Assembly (NCBI GenBank): GCA_000310025.1
Contig: FN648382.1
Location: 9,292 to 73,291, forward strand
Reading direction: 5' to 3'
From: Ectocarpus siliculosus
Lineage: Eukaryota > Sar > Phaeophyceae > Ectocarpales > Ectocarpaceae
Length of the DNA: 64,000 nt
Below are positions 1-11,200 of the stretch, one piece after another. The notes below the pieces were generated by a model. That model was not told the origin of the DNA and did not search any database. It saw only the letters and a program-made list of their open reading frames with translations. How positions within the stretch are numbered: the first letter of the stretch is position 1; each line of letters opens with the position of its first letter. The position numbers were made by a program, and so were the translations under genes.

Positions 1-310
1 ACATGGTCTTGCGAGTCACCAAGGCGCACATTGCGTCGACACGTCAGGACCTATCCGAGAGGCAACTGCTGGAAGAGGATCGGCTACACGAGGACTTCGT
101 GGCGCAGGTGATAATTTGATTCCATCTGATTTGCCCTCAACGACTGGTGTCCCCCCGTGACTTATTTTCATTTTCACACCTATATTCACGATCGCAGTTC
201 AAACCCATCGCTTGTTCCGCGTCCCCACGAGACGAAGTCGTGTATTAGCACATGTGAGGAAATACAGAGATTCGCCCTCCTGATGTTGTGAGAGAACACT
301 CCAGCGCGCA
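1..310. other. No gene recognised
   Basis: I see no convincing exon, RNA or repeat structure on either strand in this stretch before the ACCGCC-rich block. Confidence 0.4.
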
Positions 311-314
311 GCAG

Positions 315-532
315 GAAAATATTAATACCGCCGTGGTGGGCGGTACCGGTATACGTCTTACCGCCGTTTCTCGATTGTACCGCCACCGCCAAAGTCGATA
401 CCGCCGAAAAACGCAATACCGCCGACCGCCAAAACTGTTACCGCCTTATGACAATATCGCCGAAAAAATACCGCCATAGTCTATGGCAATACCGCCGAAA
501 AATTACCGCCCATAGGTGCATTACCGCCTACC
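315..532. repeat. ACCGCC-rich satellite, block 1
   Basis: The hexamer ACCGCC recurs every few to about 20 bases, separated by A-rich spacers such as GAAAAACGC. A longer unit of about 37 bp, made of two adjacent ACCGCC copies, AAAGTCGAT and then ACCGCCGAAAAACGC, starts near 378. The same unit returns three times in block 2 (1000-1372). Open frames crossing it look like products of the repeat and not genes. Confidence 0.8.
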
Positions 533-612
533 AACGGGTGAGTGGGTAGAGACCTTGTCTCATCCAAAGTACAGTCAAAGCGAATGTCAAGCATTCGAGT
601 GTGTTTTATGTT

Positions 613-860
613 GTGAATGCCAGCCTGTCGTAGATTGTCACGCCAGATGACCTGTCGGAGATCTACCTTAGGGGTGTTGCCACAGATAGAGTCAGCGTAT
701 GCTGGACGCTGAACCTGCTGCAGTAGGCTCAATTCCCCCCTGACTCAGAACACAACTATCCGTGCTCTTCAGCCTCTCCACCAGAGGTTGAACCGGTGTG
801 TACCCACACCACACATCCCAAGGGTAACTTGTCCACACGTTAACCTGGAGACATCCGTCT
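613..860 (+). repeat. Dispersed repeat family 1, copy A
   Basis: This segment matches 36565-36782 in the same orientation over about 220-250 bp with several indels (roughly 80% identity by eye). Shared landmarks are a GATGACCTGT block, GGAGATCTACCTT, GTTGCCACAGATAGAGTCAG, CCACCAGAGGTTGAAC and a GTGTGTAC/TCCACACC near-palindrome. It sits between the two ACCGCC blocks, as if inserted into the satellite. No coding potential and no terminal repeats were identified, so the class is unknown (MITE, SINE or solo-LTR fragment). Confidence 0.75.
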
Positions 861-999
861 CATGTTTTTTGTTGAAATGTGAAAGTCACCGGTGAAAACG
901 ACAAAACCATGGAAGAACGTGGTCAATCTTCGGAAAAGACGGTTGCCGTCTGTTCGGGCGCCGTTGTTTGGTGTCGCTTGAAGTTGTGACCATTTGCAA

Positions 1000-1372
1000 T
1001 CATTGCCGCCGTCAAAATACCGCCGTGGTGGGCGCCGTTTTACCGCCGTTTTTTGGGTTTACCGCCACCGCCAAAGTCGATACCGCCGAAAAACGCGAAT
1101 ACCGCCAACCGCCAACACGACACCGCCGTATGGCATTACCGCCGAATTAATACCGCCGTTTTATTGTTTTACCGCCACCGCCAAAGTCGATACCGCCGAA
1201 AAACGCATCACCGCCGACCGCTAAAACAGGTACCGCCAGCAAAACAGCCGAAAAAATGCCGCCGATTTTTTTCGTACCGCCACCGCCAAAGCCGATACCG
1301 CCAAAACATATACCGCCAAATAGCAATACCGCCGAAAACGTGTCCGCCTAAAAAACACGTACCGAGTAAACC
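1000..1372. repeat. ACCGCC-rich satellite, block 2
   Basis: Continuation of the ACCGCC array. Three further copies of the ~37-bp unit lie at about 1060-1096, 1170-1206 and 1275-1311, the last with internal changes. The block ends near 1372 in A-rich sequence. Confidence 0.8.
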
Positions 1373-1552
1373 CTTGAAAATATTGAGACGATAAGAATAT
1401 ACGAACGCCGGAGCATGTACACAACATTTCGATTGCCGGTAGGAAGCAGCAACACGGTACACGCACTGCACCGCTTCACATGTCTCCACATGCACACGTT
1501 CAGCAGCACCTTTTTCTCCCCCGCTGCCTGCTGACGTCATGTTGTACGCCAG

Positions 1553-2725
1553 GTCGTCACGTCGGCTCTACTGCACACCGCGAACAACATCGCCGCCCAC
1601 CCGGTCAACGAGGTTGGCAAACACGAGAGTATCGTGTGCAAGTGCACGAGGAAGGCGAGGGCGTGTGGCAGGCTTTGCAACGGTGGATTCAGCACCACCA
1701 ACGCCAGGGCATATTCCAAGAGAGGTGAGCTTTCCGGAACCGACCTTTCCACAACCTCAACTGCAAGAAGGGGGAGTATGTCTCCTCGTGAGCTACATGG
1801 CGGGCGGTTCCTGCTGTTTCCAAATTGGACACGTGGTGGAATGAGCTTTTTCTCTCCGGTTGAGCATAAGTCAAGCACAGCGTACTCGCTGTTTGCTGGT
1901 CGTCGTTGCCGAATCTGGGTGTGGTTTTCTCCATTGCGTTGTCGCACGGTTGTTCCCGGTTTTAACTAGCGATCGTTTGGAGTTGTCAACGATTTCGTGC
2001 ACGTCGAGAGCCGGCGGTCCTGCTGGTTTGAAGGAGCAGGTAAGGTATGCGTGACATCACGCATGCAGTGACTGCCCCCCGTCCCTCTTGATCTGTTTAC
2101 TCCAAAGTATCGCTTCGTGCAGATGCAGTTTCGGCCAGACGTGTTCCGTTTTCTTCTGTACGTTTCGGAATTCCCCGATTAGAGTCGTCCCGGGGGTGAT
2201 ATTTTCATTTTTTCAGACCCCCCCCCCCACCTCCTACTCTTGCGCTGTTACCAACACAATCGTTCACCTCCATGTTGTACGTCACGGAATAAAACAGTAA
2301 TATTCTCATGCTCTTTATGCTCGTCGCGCATTTTGCTTGTCACCCCACCTAATCGAGTTTACGCCCGCTCTGGAATCAAACGTGAACTTTTTGTTTCATG
2401 TCGTTGCGCATCCATGCCTTCCCTTTCCCTACGTGCTTTGGAACAGTTTCTGGTACTCCATGCTGCAGTTCATAACGGGCCCGCGTCGCATAGCCTCCGG
2501 ACTCCTGACCATCGCCAAGTCGCACTGCGGCAACCCCAAGATCATGCGCTTCCTGTCCCCGTGCGCCTGCGGGGACGACAATCGCATCGTGGAAGACACC
2601 CCGGCCGCAAACGTGCACGTCGACGATGCCGAGCTCGGCGCATTTCTCGACGAGATGGACGGATCAGCACTCAACATCCGCCTGGGTCGCGAAATTGCTG
2701 GCAGTGTTCTCGGCCTTAGCGCTTG
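1553..2725 (+). CDS. Possible partial gene of unknown function
   Basis: Two stretches read like exons. The first, 1553-1724, follows a pyrimidine-rich AG acceptor, ends in a GTGAGC donor and encodes a Cys-rich peptide (CKCTRKARACGRLC). The second, 2447-2725, follows a GAACAG acceptor, ends at GTATGG and encodes a peptide with FLSPCACGDDNR and an acidic segment (DDAELGAFLDEMDG). Their phases do not join directly, so at least one exon between them is missing from the model, or one of the two is spurious. No family was recognised. The frame of the second stretch is also open to 2792, so it could instead be a terminal exon. Confidence 0.25.
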
Positions 2726-2792
2726 GTATGGTGTTTGGTGGGAGTGGGAGGGAGCAGGTTGCTTGTACATAGCGTTCGGCAATAGTCTATAG

Positions 2793-3415
2793 GCAGTCTA
2801 TATCGTGAACCGGTGAAACTTTTATTTTGTCACGTGTGTTATCGAGGCACGCGTCATACGCCTGCATTTTGACAAGTGCGTGCGTACCTTGGACGTGATA
2901 CACACAACGCAGAGGTTATTTTGCGTGTCGCCGGGGGGAGGGGCACCCAAGTATGGCGGTGCTACGGGCATGGGGCAAGTAGGTTTGGTCGGACCTTTAT
3001 TTCGTTGAGTTGAGTCTCCGTATGCACAAGAATGTGGGCTTGAGCGGGTACATGCAAGTTGCGTGAACCTGAAGGCAAGGGGTGCGATTTTTCGGTAGTG
3101 AAGGAATGGGTTGATACATTTTGTTTTGGATTTTTTATTGTATTTATGTTAATAAATTGTGTGGTTCACGATGCGTCCTGAGTTGGTTGATGCACGTCGT
3201 GACTACGTTTTGCAATGTCGAAAGTGGTCGTCGAAGTTTGGGTTTTGGGATGCATTCTACTGTAAATGGCGTGGATGAGCTTGAGCGTTGCTGTACGTGT
3301 AGGAACACCAAATGCTGCTGCGAGGGACGCGACAAGAAAATAACCAAACAAATATCGAAAGGAAAGGAAAATCTCCATTTTTTCGGCCCCGTTAGTACCA
3401 CTGACTGACACGATC
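2793..3415. other. No gene recognised
   Basis: Intergenic-looking sequence with an AT-rich patch near 3115-3160. I see no supported gene or repeat. Confidence 0.4.
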
Positions 3416-3419
3416 TCTA

Positions 3420-3600
3420 CAGGGTTTTCCCAGGGTGTGCACCCCGCCAGGGTCCCTGAGTGGCAGGGTACGTACAGGGTGTGGGATCAGTACCCTGGCA
3501 GGGTACCCACCCTGCGTCACCCTGCGTTTGGGTCAAGTCTACAGCGTAGTTCCGGTGTGACCTTGACAGGGTGAAATTTCCCCACCCTGGCAGGGTAGCC
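3420..3600. repeat. CAGGGT/ACCCTG motif cluster
   Basis: About 180 bp in which CAGGGT and its reverse complement ACCCTG occur more than ten times in both orientations, often as CAGGGTA, so adjacent copies can pair as short hairpins. It directly abuts the 5' side of the Copia relic. It may be a degenerate minisatellite. Confidence 0.7.
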
Positions 3601-3623
3601 GAATGGCTACAGGTGGTCTGTGG

Positions 3624-5146
3624 ATACCAATCAATGGAAAGCAGCTATGGACAAGTAGATGAGAAGCCTGAAAGATCATGATGTGGCGGATCTAGTTCCA
3701 ATTCAGAGTCTACCTCCTGGAGCTAAACCCATTGGATCGAGATGGTTATACAAGATGAAAGCAACCGGAGTTATGAAGGCAAGACTTATCGTCCAAGGCT
3801 GGGGACAACGGCATGCAATCGACTGTGGAGGAACCTACGCACCTGTGAGTAGATTTAGCTCACAGCTGGTCTTAATGGCAATTGCAGCGGAAAGAGGATA
3901 CGTTGTGGAAACGATGGACGTGGTGACTGCATTTCTCCAGAGCAAAGTGGAAGAAGAAGTGTATGTTCGTCAAGCTAAAGGATACGAAATAATGGATGAA
4001 GTGACGGGACTACCGCTGGTGATGAAGCTCAAGAAAAGCTTATACGGATTGAAGCAGAGCCCTCGGAACTTCGGCAACGCATTTGCCAAAGGAATAAAAG
4101 AAATCGGTTTTTACTGCTCTACTGAGCGACCCGTGCGTATATGTGTACGGTGCTGGACCTACATACGCGATACTATGTGTGTACGTGGACGACTGCACAC
4201 TAGCTGGAAAGACACCGAGCGTGGTTCAAGATTTGAAGAAACAACTATCGGACAAATTCAAGATGACGGACGGAGGACCAGCGGAACTACTACTAGGGAT
4301 GGAGATTTCTCAGAGCGACGGAGAAATCGCAGTGAGCCAACAACAAATATGTGATGAACATACTGGACAAGTATCAAATGAAGGACTGCAAATCAGCGGC
4401 GACTCCAGGATGCGGGCATGAAATTGAACAAGAGCCGGAGAATGCTATATATTTAAGTGACGAGGACAAGAAACTCTACCAGGGAATAGTCGGAAGTCTC
4501 CTCTTCTTGACTAACACGACGAGATGGGAGATTGGATATGCCGTCATGATCCTGTGCAGAGGGATGAACAAGCCTACCAATCAACATATGATCGGAGCAG
4601 AGAGAGTGCTGCGATACCTTCGAGGATGCCCGGATATGCCACTAAAGTTCAGGAGAGGACAATGGGACCTGAAGTGCTACTGTGACGCGAACTTCGCTAG
4701 ATCGGGCGAGAGACTTCAGAAGTTCTTCTACTGGATATATCTGCATACTGGCGGGAGGCGTCATCAGTGCAGCATCAACTCTGCAGAAGCTAACAGCACA
4801 ATCAAGTGTACATGCGGAGATCATCGCGATGGCTACAGCAGCGAGGGAAGCAATTTATCTGCAAGGTGTACTATCGGAACTTGGATTTCCATGCGGCAAC
4901 ATCCCGCTTCATTCGGATTCAACGGGAGCGCTGAGCATAGCAGGAAACTCCATGTTTCGAGGCCGCAGCAAGTTCATCAGCACGAGATACTGGCTACTTC
5001 GCCAGAACGTCAACCAGGGAAATATTGTGCTAAAGTTCGTGAGGAGTGAGGAGCAGCTTCCGGACATATTGACCAAGCATCTGGAACGTGTCCAATTCGT
5101 CAAACTGCGGACATTGGTTCAAGAACAAGAAGGATCTACGAAATAG
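3624..5146 (+). pseudogene. Decayed Ty1/Copia pol relic (RT-RNase H)
   Basis: This is the C-terminal half of a Copia polyprotein in several frames. After an in-frame TAG at 3657-3659, a 231-codon frame carries the RT fingers and palm with ARLIVQGWGQ and the MDVVTAFLQ motif. A frameshift near 4130 moves the YVDD catalytic motif to the frame starting at 4143. Another shift leads to the connection domain (4351 onward), and one more near 4700 leads to RNase H, with the SSVHAEIIAMATAAREAIYL region and the terminal DILTKHLERV segment, ending at the TAA at 5144-5146. Gag, protease and integrase are absent upstream. It is a non-functional truncated copy, much older than the Copia element at 31.35 kb. 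Confidence 0.9.
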
Positions 5147-5377
5147 GAGATTTCATGCGGCGGAACTGGAGATGTGACAATTTCAGATGTACAGCAGTAT
5201 AATAAGGACAACACGAGAAGGCTGGTGCGACGACTACACACCAACCACTACCGAGAAGGTCAAGGCTAAGACAATCTGGATAACAACGACAAGGAAAGAC
5301 ATCACAAACAAGACAGAACTACCTGGAAAACAACGACATACAAGACCGACAAGACCAAGGAGGCGTACTTCCTGGAC

Positions 5378-5403
5378 GACAACAACAACAACAACAACAA
5401 CAG
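5378..5403. repeat. (AAC)n microsatellite
   Basis: A short run of AAC trinucleotides inside AC-rich sequence just downstream of the Copia RNase H region. Confidence 0.85.
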
Positions 5404-5409
5404 CGTCAT

Positions 5410-6150
5410 CATCGAAGACGTCTGGAGACACAACAACGGCATAATTGCTACACTGGAGAAGGAGACGGGATGAGAAGGAGAGTCATGCCGTATGAAATAG
5501 TTATACCGAACATCAGTAACGTAGAGAAGAGTGAATTTTGTAAAAAATAAAGTGAATCCCGGGCATGGACATCACAGACATGATGTTTGCTGCAGGGTCA
5601 TTCTGTCTACATAGAAGAATGAACGGTTTTACGAATCGGTGTATGTGATACTTCGTATGAGGTGTGATTCTGGTAAGGTAACATAATTGGCCAGATGAAA
5701 GAGAAATGCTGTGATAGAGGCATGTGTTTACGTACATGCTAAGAGCGTTGAGATACAGTAGTATTTGTATGCGACGAAGGAAAGGTTTACTATGGCCATT
5801 CAACTGTAGTCAACGTATTTCACTATTATTATTGTGAAACGGTTAAACGCAGTTTTTTGTGTTGAGCAAACTTGGGGACAAAATTAATATATTTGTTCAC
5901 TGAATGCGGGAGAGAATAAGAGTGGAGTGACATTGAAGTAAAATATAAGGACAATTAATTTCGGAGAAGGATAGCAGCTGAACAGGCAGTTGTTGAAGCA
6001 TGAGTAACGCGCGTACCGTTATACAAATTATGGGGGCGTGTATAATGTAAGAGTACTGAATTGAAGTAGGTGCGTAAAAGACTTGCAGGATTTATGCAGT
6101 AGATTTAGAACAACACTGGGGTTGTTGAAGCGCACGTAACATTGCATCCG
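5410..6150. other. AT-rich 3' flank of the Copia relic, no gene
   Basis: AT-rich noncoding sequence. A GTTGTTGAAGC ... ATGGGGGCGTGT pattern at about 5989-6047 recurs in altered form at 6120-6165, suggesting a short internal duplication in the 3' untranslated part of the element. Confidence 0.4.
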
Positions 6151-6151
6151 T

Positions 6152-6400
6152 CATGGGGGCGTGTTGAAATACAGCGCATTGCTGCTGTAGGATGTGTGTA
6201 GTAGAATAGATGCAGCTGTATGATTGCTGTATGCAATGATACGTACATGCGGTATGATATGTGACGTTTGGTCAAACGTAACATGTGTGACGAGTTCTAG
6301 CGAGGAGCTCACGAATGAATTGATGGTTGAGCAGAGGATTGTAATTGTAGCGAGATCACGAGGTGTTGCGAGCCCCACCGGGTTCACTCCCTAACTATCC
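6152..6400 (+). repeat. Candidate polypurine tract and 3' LTR start of the Copia relic
   Basis: ATGGGGGCG at 6153-6161 is followed immediately by TGTTGAAATACAG at 6162. Copia 3' LTRs typically begin this way, with a G-rich tract and then TGTTGA/GA. No second LTR copy exists in the window, so the right end is not defined and the call rests on this motif and its position about 1 kb after RNase H. Confidence 0.3.
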
Positions 6401-7130
6401 CTCAACATCTCACCTCTGCAACTGAGCTAGGCTCCGGTGCCACCGGCAGGCAATAATGAAAGTCCCATTGAGGCAACAATGATACCAACTTCAGTCTCGA
6501 CGACTACACACAGGCTTAACCACCTGCAGACACGACCCTTGGGTAAAGGGCACCTCGACACGACACATTTCTACAGTATGTGTACCCTCCCGTGGTATGG
6601 GGTTGGTTTGAATCAGCGGTAGGCAGTAGATTGGATCTGGACGGAAAGGGCATATTGTTGGGATGTAGAGCTCGAGGCTCTAACCTGTTGGGATGTAGCC
6701 TTTGTGATAGGTGTATCCCTGGATGTGGCACTGTGTAATAACAGTGTGCAGAGGCTCACAGAGTGACTGTAAAGTACACTTGTGTTGTAGACTAGATTGA
6801 TGGTTTGAATTGGCGCTTATGTGGCCGAAAGGTAAGGAAGAGAAGAGGAGTCCTGGGACTCGCAAGAGTCCCGAAGGACTTGGAAGAGGCGGCCAAGGGC
6901 CTTGGAAGAAGAGAGAAAGGAAGGAGAGTGATCGAGAGGGGGCAAGCACCACAGGAGGCGAGCCTCCAAGCTATCACGGAAAGATGCACGCATACGGACT
7001 ATTGCAACGTACCGGTCACGGTAACAGTCGGTTAATCCGACCTATAGAACCAATCCAAGAATATCCTACTGGACAATGGTCCGATGTACCATACTCCTAT
7101 GGTTCAACATATAACCCGTAGTATTGTTTT
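6401..7130. other. No gene recognised
   Basis: Several overlapping open frames are present on both strands, but none shows a recognisable domain or consistent splice structure. Confidence 0.4.
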
Positions 7131-7135
7131 GTAGA

Positions 7136-7340
7136 TGGATCTCCTTGACGCGCGCTGGCAATAACCGCCCGGCTGCTGCTGCCCTTGTGTTCCAAATGCT
7201 TTCCCTGGATCTCCTTGGCACGCGCAGGCAAAAACCGCCCTGCAGCTGCTGCCCTTGTATTCCAAACCCTGTTCCCTGGATCTCCTTGACGAGCGCGAGC
7301 AAAAACCGCCCTGCTGCTGTCCTTGTATTCCGGTGCCTAC
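7136..7340. repeat. Three-copy tandem repeat of about 70 bp
   Basis: Copies at 7136-7205, 7206-7276 and 7277-about 7340. Each begins TGGATCTCCTTG, continues through a CGCG patch, AACCGCCC and GCTGCTG, and ends CCTTGTRTTCC. Copies differ by scattered substitutions and one or two indels; the third is shortened. Confidence 0.9.
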
Positions 7341-8201
7341 CTCCCGAACCTTTCGCTACCGACGTCAGCTGACTCCACGATATCGTGTTTGGGGTGTCGG
7401 CGCGTGTACTATGTTATCACGCTCTCTGGCTCTTGTCGAGAGCGTGTTGCACAAAGGAGTGACTCAAGTTCCTTGATTATTAGAGAGAGATTAACGAGTG
7501 ACAGACGTGAGCAAGAAGAGGCAAAGCCTGCTGCACCAAGTCTGTCTATCATACCCATATCTATCTCATCTGCGTATCCCCCTCGGAGATCTCGGAGAAT
7601 TGTATCCTGCCGTGTACACACACAAACAGACTTCGAACGTGGGGTGCAATTTCCTCTCTTCGTACCTTCCTCGTCGGCCTTCTCCATCGTCATGTACATA
7701 ATGTACACCTCGATTTTTCGACTTTTCGATCCAATAGACAAGACTACGGACTGACATGTATGTCCCTTTCACCTCCGACGGGACCGCGCGCTCGTCGAGT
7801 GTCGAGATTCTTCACCACTTCCTTGCCTCTCCCAACACCGTCCCTTCTTCCCGCCGCTACAAATCCTTTTCCCCTCCTTCTTCTTCTTCCCTTCCTCCCG
7901 GACACTCACCACCATCGGTCCTGGATGTTGGCCCCCAGCCCCATTGGGGGGCGGGGGGCCAATCCTTAACCCTAGTTCCATATACTCAAGCCCTTACAGT
8001 TCCCACATCGGAACGATCTGGCCGCACCCGTCCGGGCCGTACTCGACCAGGCCCGGGCAGTCGGTCTCGTCGCGCGCGGTATTTGCTGGGCCGTTTCCCT
8101 CTACCCACGAAATAAACTAAAACACAAAAGGTTCAGTATCAAAAGGTTGATGGGCCCCGTGGCTCCCTCTGCTTGTTCGCGCATTGCTCTCTGTATTGGA
8201 A
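7341..8201. other. No gene recognised
   Basis: Pyrimidine-rich between about 7780 and 7920. A strong G/C palindrome lies near 7930-7960 (GGCCCCCAGCCCC ... GGGGCGGGGGGCC), and GC-rich inverted motifs near 8030-8070. No exon supported. Confidence 0.35.
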
Positions 8202-11200
8202 CTAGCATGGCCTAGCCGGAAGGCCACCCGCGGGATCAACAGGGGGCTGTGAGTTTGGGGAGCCGATCAGCCCACCGCCGTCGTTCGCCTCGACAACCTC
8301 GGCGTCCTTGTCCGCACTTTTGCTGTTGATCAGATATTTCCATTGGACCACCTGCAGGGCATTAGCCGACATTGACATTCAAAGTCCGGAGCATTCACAA
8401 TAATGTGTTGCGTTCGCCTGAAATGAACTTGACGGCAATCTGCGTGCTGGCGTCGATGTCTGCGCTGAACCATGTGGCAGATGGCCTCTTGTCTTCGTTT
8501 TCGTAGTTTAGCAGGCCTTTTACTTCCCAGTTTACCGGCACATATTCCCAACAATAGCAACGCCAACGACGAACAACCACAAAGCACAAGCACAGATCGC
8601 ACCAGGACGAGGAGCAGGACGGCGAGCAAGCAGCATGACACCCAATAGTTCAGCAGCCCCTCCGGCACGTCATCGCAAATCTCTTCGAATACGACCCTTT
8701 GATAAAAGCCGTTGATGTTCTCGCATGACGTCAGCTCCGCGGCTTCCTCAAGAGTTGTCCACAGAGCCTGAAACGAGGTCTCAAGCGACTGCGTAAACGG
8801 CAGCAACTCCTCGCACACATTCGTGGAGGTCTACCTTTCGCCCAATCAGACGGAGAACATCACAAACAAACGTCGGAGCGGGATGAGTGCGACGCTATCG
8901 TAGTCCTCGCTAGCAAGTACAATCAGGGAATCTGACAGGCTAGTTCTATTGTACACCTGCGTTTTACTTTCACTAACTTGCTCCGCTTCTGGCACACTGC
9001 TGTGGATTGAATCAGGTGTCTATAGCCCCTGCCTGGTTGAGTGGTCATTTACCCCAAGATTGCAAAACACCGAACACGCCCCGATACAGACGGAATTAAG
9101 AAACCAGGCGGGGCCACCGCGTTTCACCGCCAACGGGTCCAAGTCGTGTGGGGCTGCTGGGCTACAAAATTGGCACTGCTGTTGGTACAGACGGACATAG
9201 ACCGCTCCATAATGCTTTCTCTTTCGAAAGATATCTCGGTGGACGGAGAACAAAAACGCGCAAGACTTTATATAGCACGCCGTTCTTGTCCTTGTCGGAA
9301 CCTCGAGAGTCAATCCGCTCGCTGACAACAGTGCGCGAAAGAAGGGATGAAAACAATGGCGGTGCTACGATGCCTTTTAGCTTCGACGTGGAAACACAAA
9401 AATATCGTTGTGAATACACTTGTTAGGACGTGCAGTAGATTGTCCCCTAGGCATCGAAAATAGGCGGATATGTGGAGCAAATAACGCCCGCCCCCGCCCC
9501 CAGATGAGTGCACGCCGCCTCACAACACCGGGTGATCACGCCTCGTAGTGGGCACTGCCTGTGTACGACCTAGAACATGCCACGCACCTGGAGCGTTTTG
9601 TTGTGATTTCGCACGAGAGGTAACGAACAAAGCCATGAACCCTTCAGCGGCAAAGACTCGGAGCAAATTTCGAAGAGCTTTCTCGACCAATGGGCTGATC
9701 GCCGAGTGCGACCCCCCCGCGTGTGCTGCCCACCCCTCGTCCCCACTCACGTCATAGAGAGAGGTGAGAGTCAACTGAATGAACACTCTGGCGAATTCTT
9801 GCGCGAGGATGACGGCATCAAAGGGAACTGATTCCTCGCTTTGGCAATCGGTGGTGTACCAGGTGACGATGTCGACGATACCTTTGCGAAAAAAAGGGAA
9901 CAGCGTGTTAGGCGGCCGGCCTTCACGTAAACTGCCATAAGCTTGGTATCACAAGCGTGCTAGGTATGTTACTTCAGTAGCTTGAGTACCAGGCGAAGCG
10001 TGATATATCGTGCCGCGATACGCACCATCTCATCCTCCTAAGCAACATTGACCTCCGCTTCACTTTTCAAGTGTCAATGTTGATGGTAAAAAAAAAACTC
10101 CTTGGAGAAACACCACCCTTCATGGTTTGTGTTCCCAGATTCAAAACTATCATCCTGTGGGGTGGTATCATCTGGCAAATCTCGGTGTATCCCACAACAT
10201 GGAAAGATGGCGTTAAGATCCTAAACGTGTGGATCACTTCCGCGCCCTTGAATGAGGATTCACAAAACAAGTGAGCAACATAAACCGTAATCTTGCCCAC
10301 CCTCATCTTCGATGGCTGAGGCGAGGAGCCTTTCGGTGTTCCCGTTCGGGTCGATGCAGTAATCTCCTGTCAAGGCTGCAAGAAAGCGGGCAAAGGTAAA
10401 GCAAAGTGCGTGCGGAAGGTCTTACTTCGAGAATGTACAGCAGTGAGCACTACTATGGCTCTACCGTCATTGCAGCAAGAGTGTGTAGAATGCCCACCGT
10501 CAAACCGCACAACGTGGCTAGATGAGAATGACCTCAGGGGTTTCGAGCAACGGTCTGTTGCCCCTTTGCTTCCTTGGTTTGATGCAAAGAAGGTGATCGA
10601 GTAGAAGTCAGTGGCGATATTTCACTAGACTATCAGTATGGGCGATTGGACCAGTTGCCGAATGGACTGGCAGCCAGCCGGTGTCAAGGAGGCGCCACGC
10701 CAAGCCACGAGGGGCTTGAAGTAGAGACCTTTGAAGACATTGCAGCGATAACAAAAGTCGCTCGACAAGCCAAGCCACTGCTCGGCGGACGGGTGTGGCA
10801 ATTAAATAGGACAGCGCGATGGTGAGCACGTACAGGGGGATCTCACCGCTAAGTGATATCACCGACGCCGCACACAGATAGACCACGACAGCGAGGAAAA
10901 CAACGAACGGTGCAAATCCACCAGTACACGGCGCTCGGCAGCTGGGTCGGGCACATGCCACCGCCTCGTACGTGGTGCAGGATATCAGGATGAACAAGGC
11001 GACGAAAACCAATGCCAAGATGATAGTCGGCCACACAATCGTCCTCCGCAAGACCTTGGTGGTATACATGGCGTCCGATATGTCTTGCACCTTCACAAAA
11101 CACGTTTATGTTGTTGGTTAGGATGGGGGTATCAGGAGAGGGTGTGAGCAGCAGCAAGGGGGGAGCGGCGAGAGGCCAACCCGCATTGCCGAGCACGCTC

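Noticed and set aside
1208-1540. Minus-strand open frame rich in Trp/Arg/Tyr repeats
   Set aside because: Produced by the ACCGCC satellite; no domain or splice support.
9520-9786. Longer version of the exon ending at 9751
   Set aside because: The frame stays open past the GTGAGT donor at 9750, but splicing at 9751 to the exon at 8830 keeps phase and restores the Cys-containing ectodomain.
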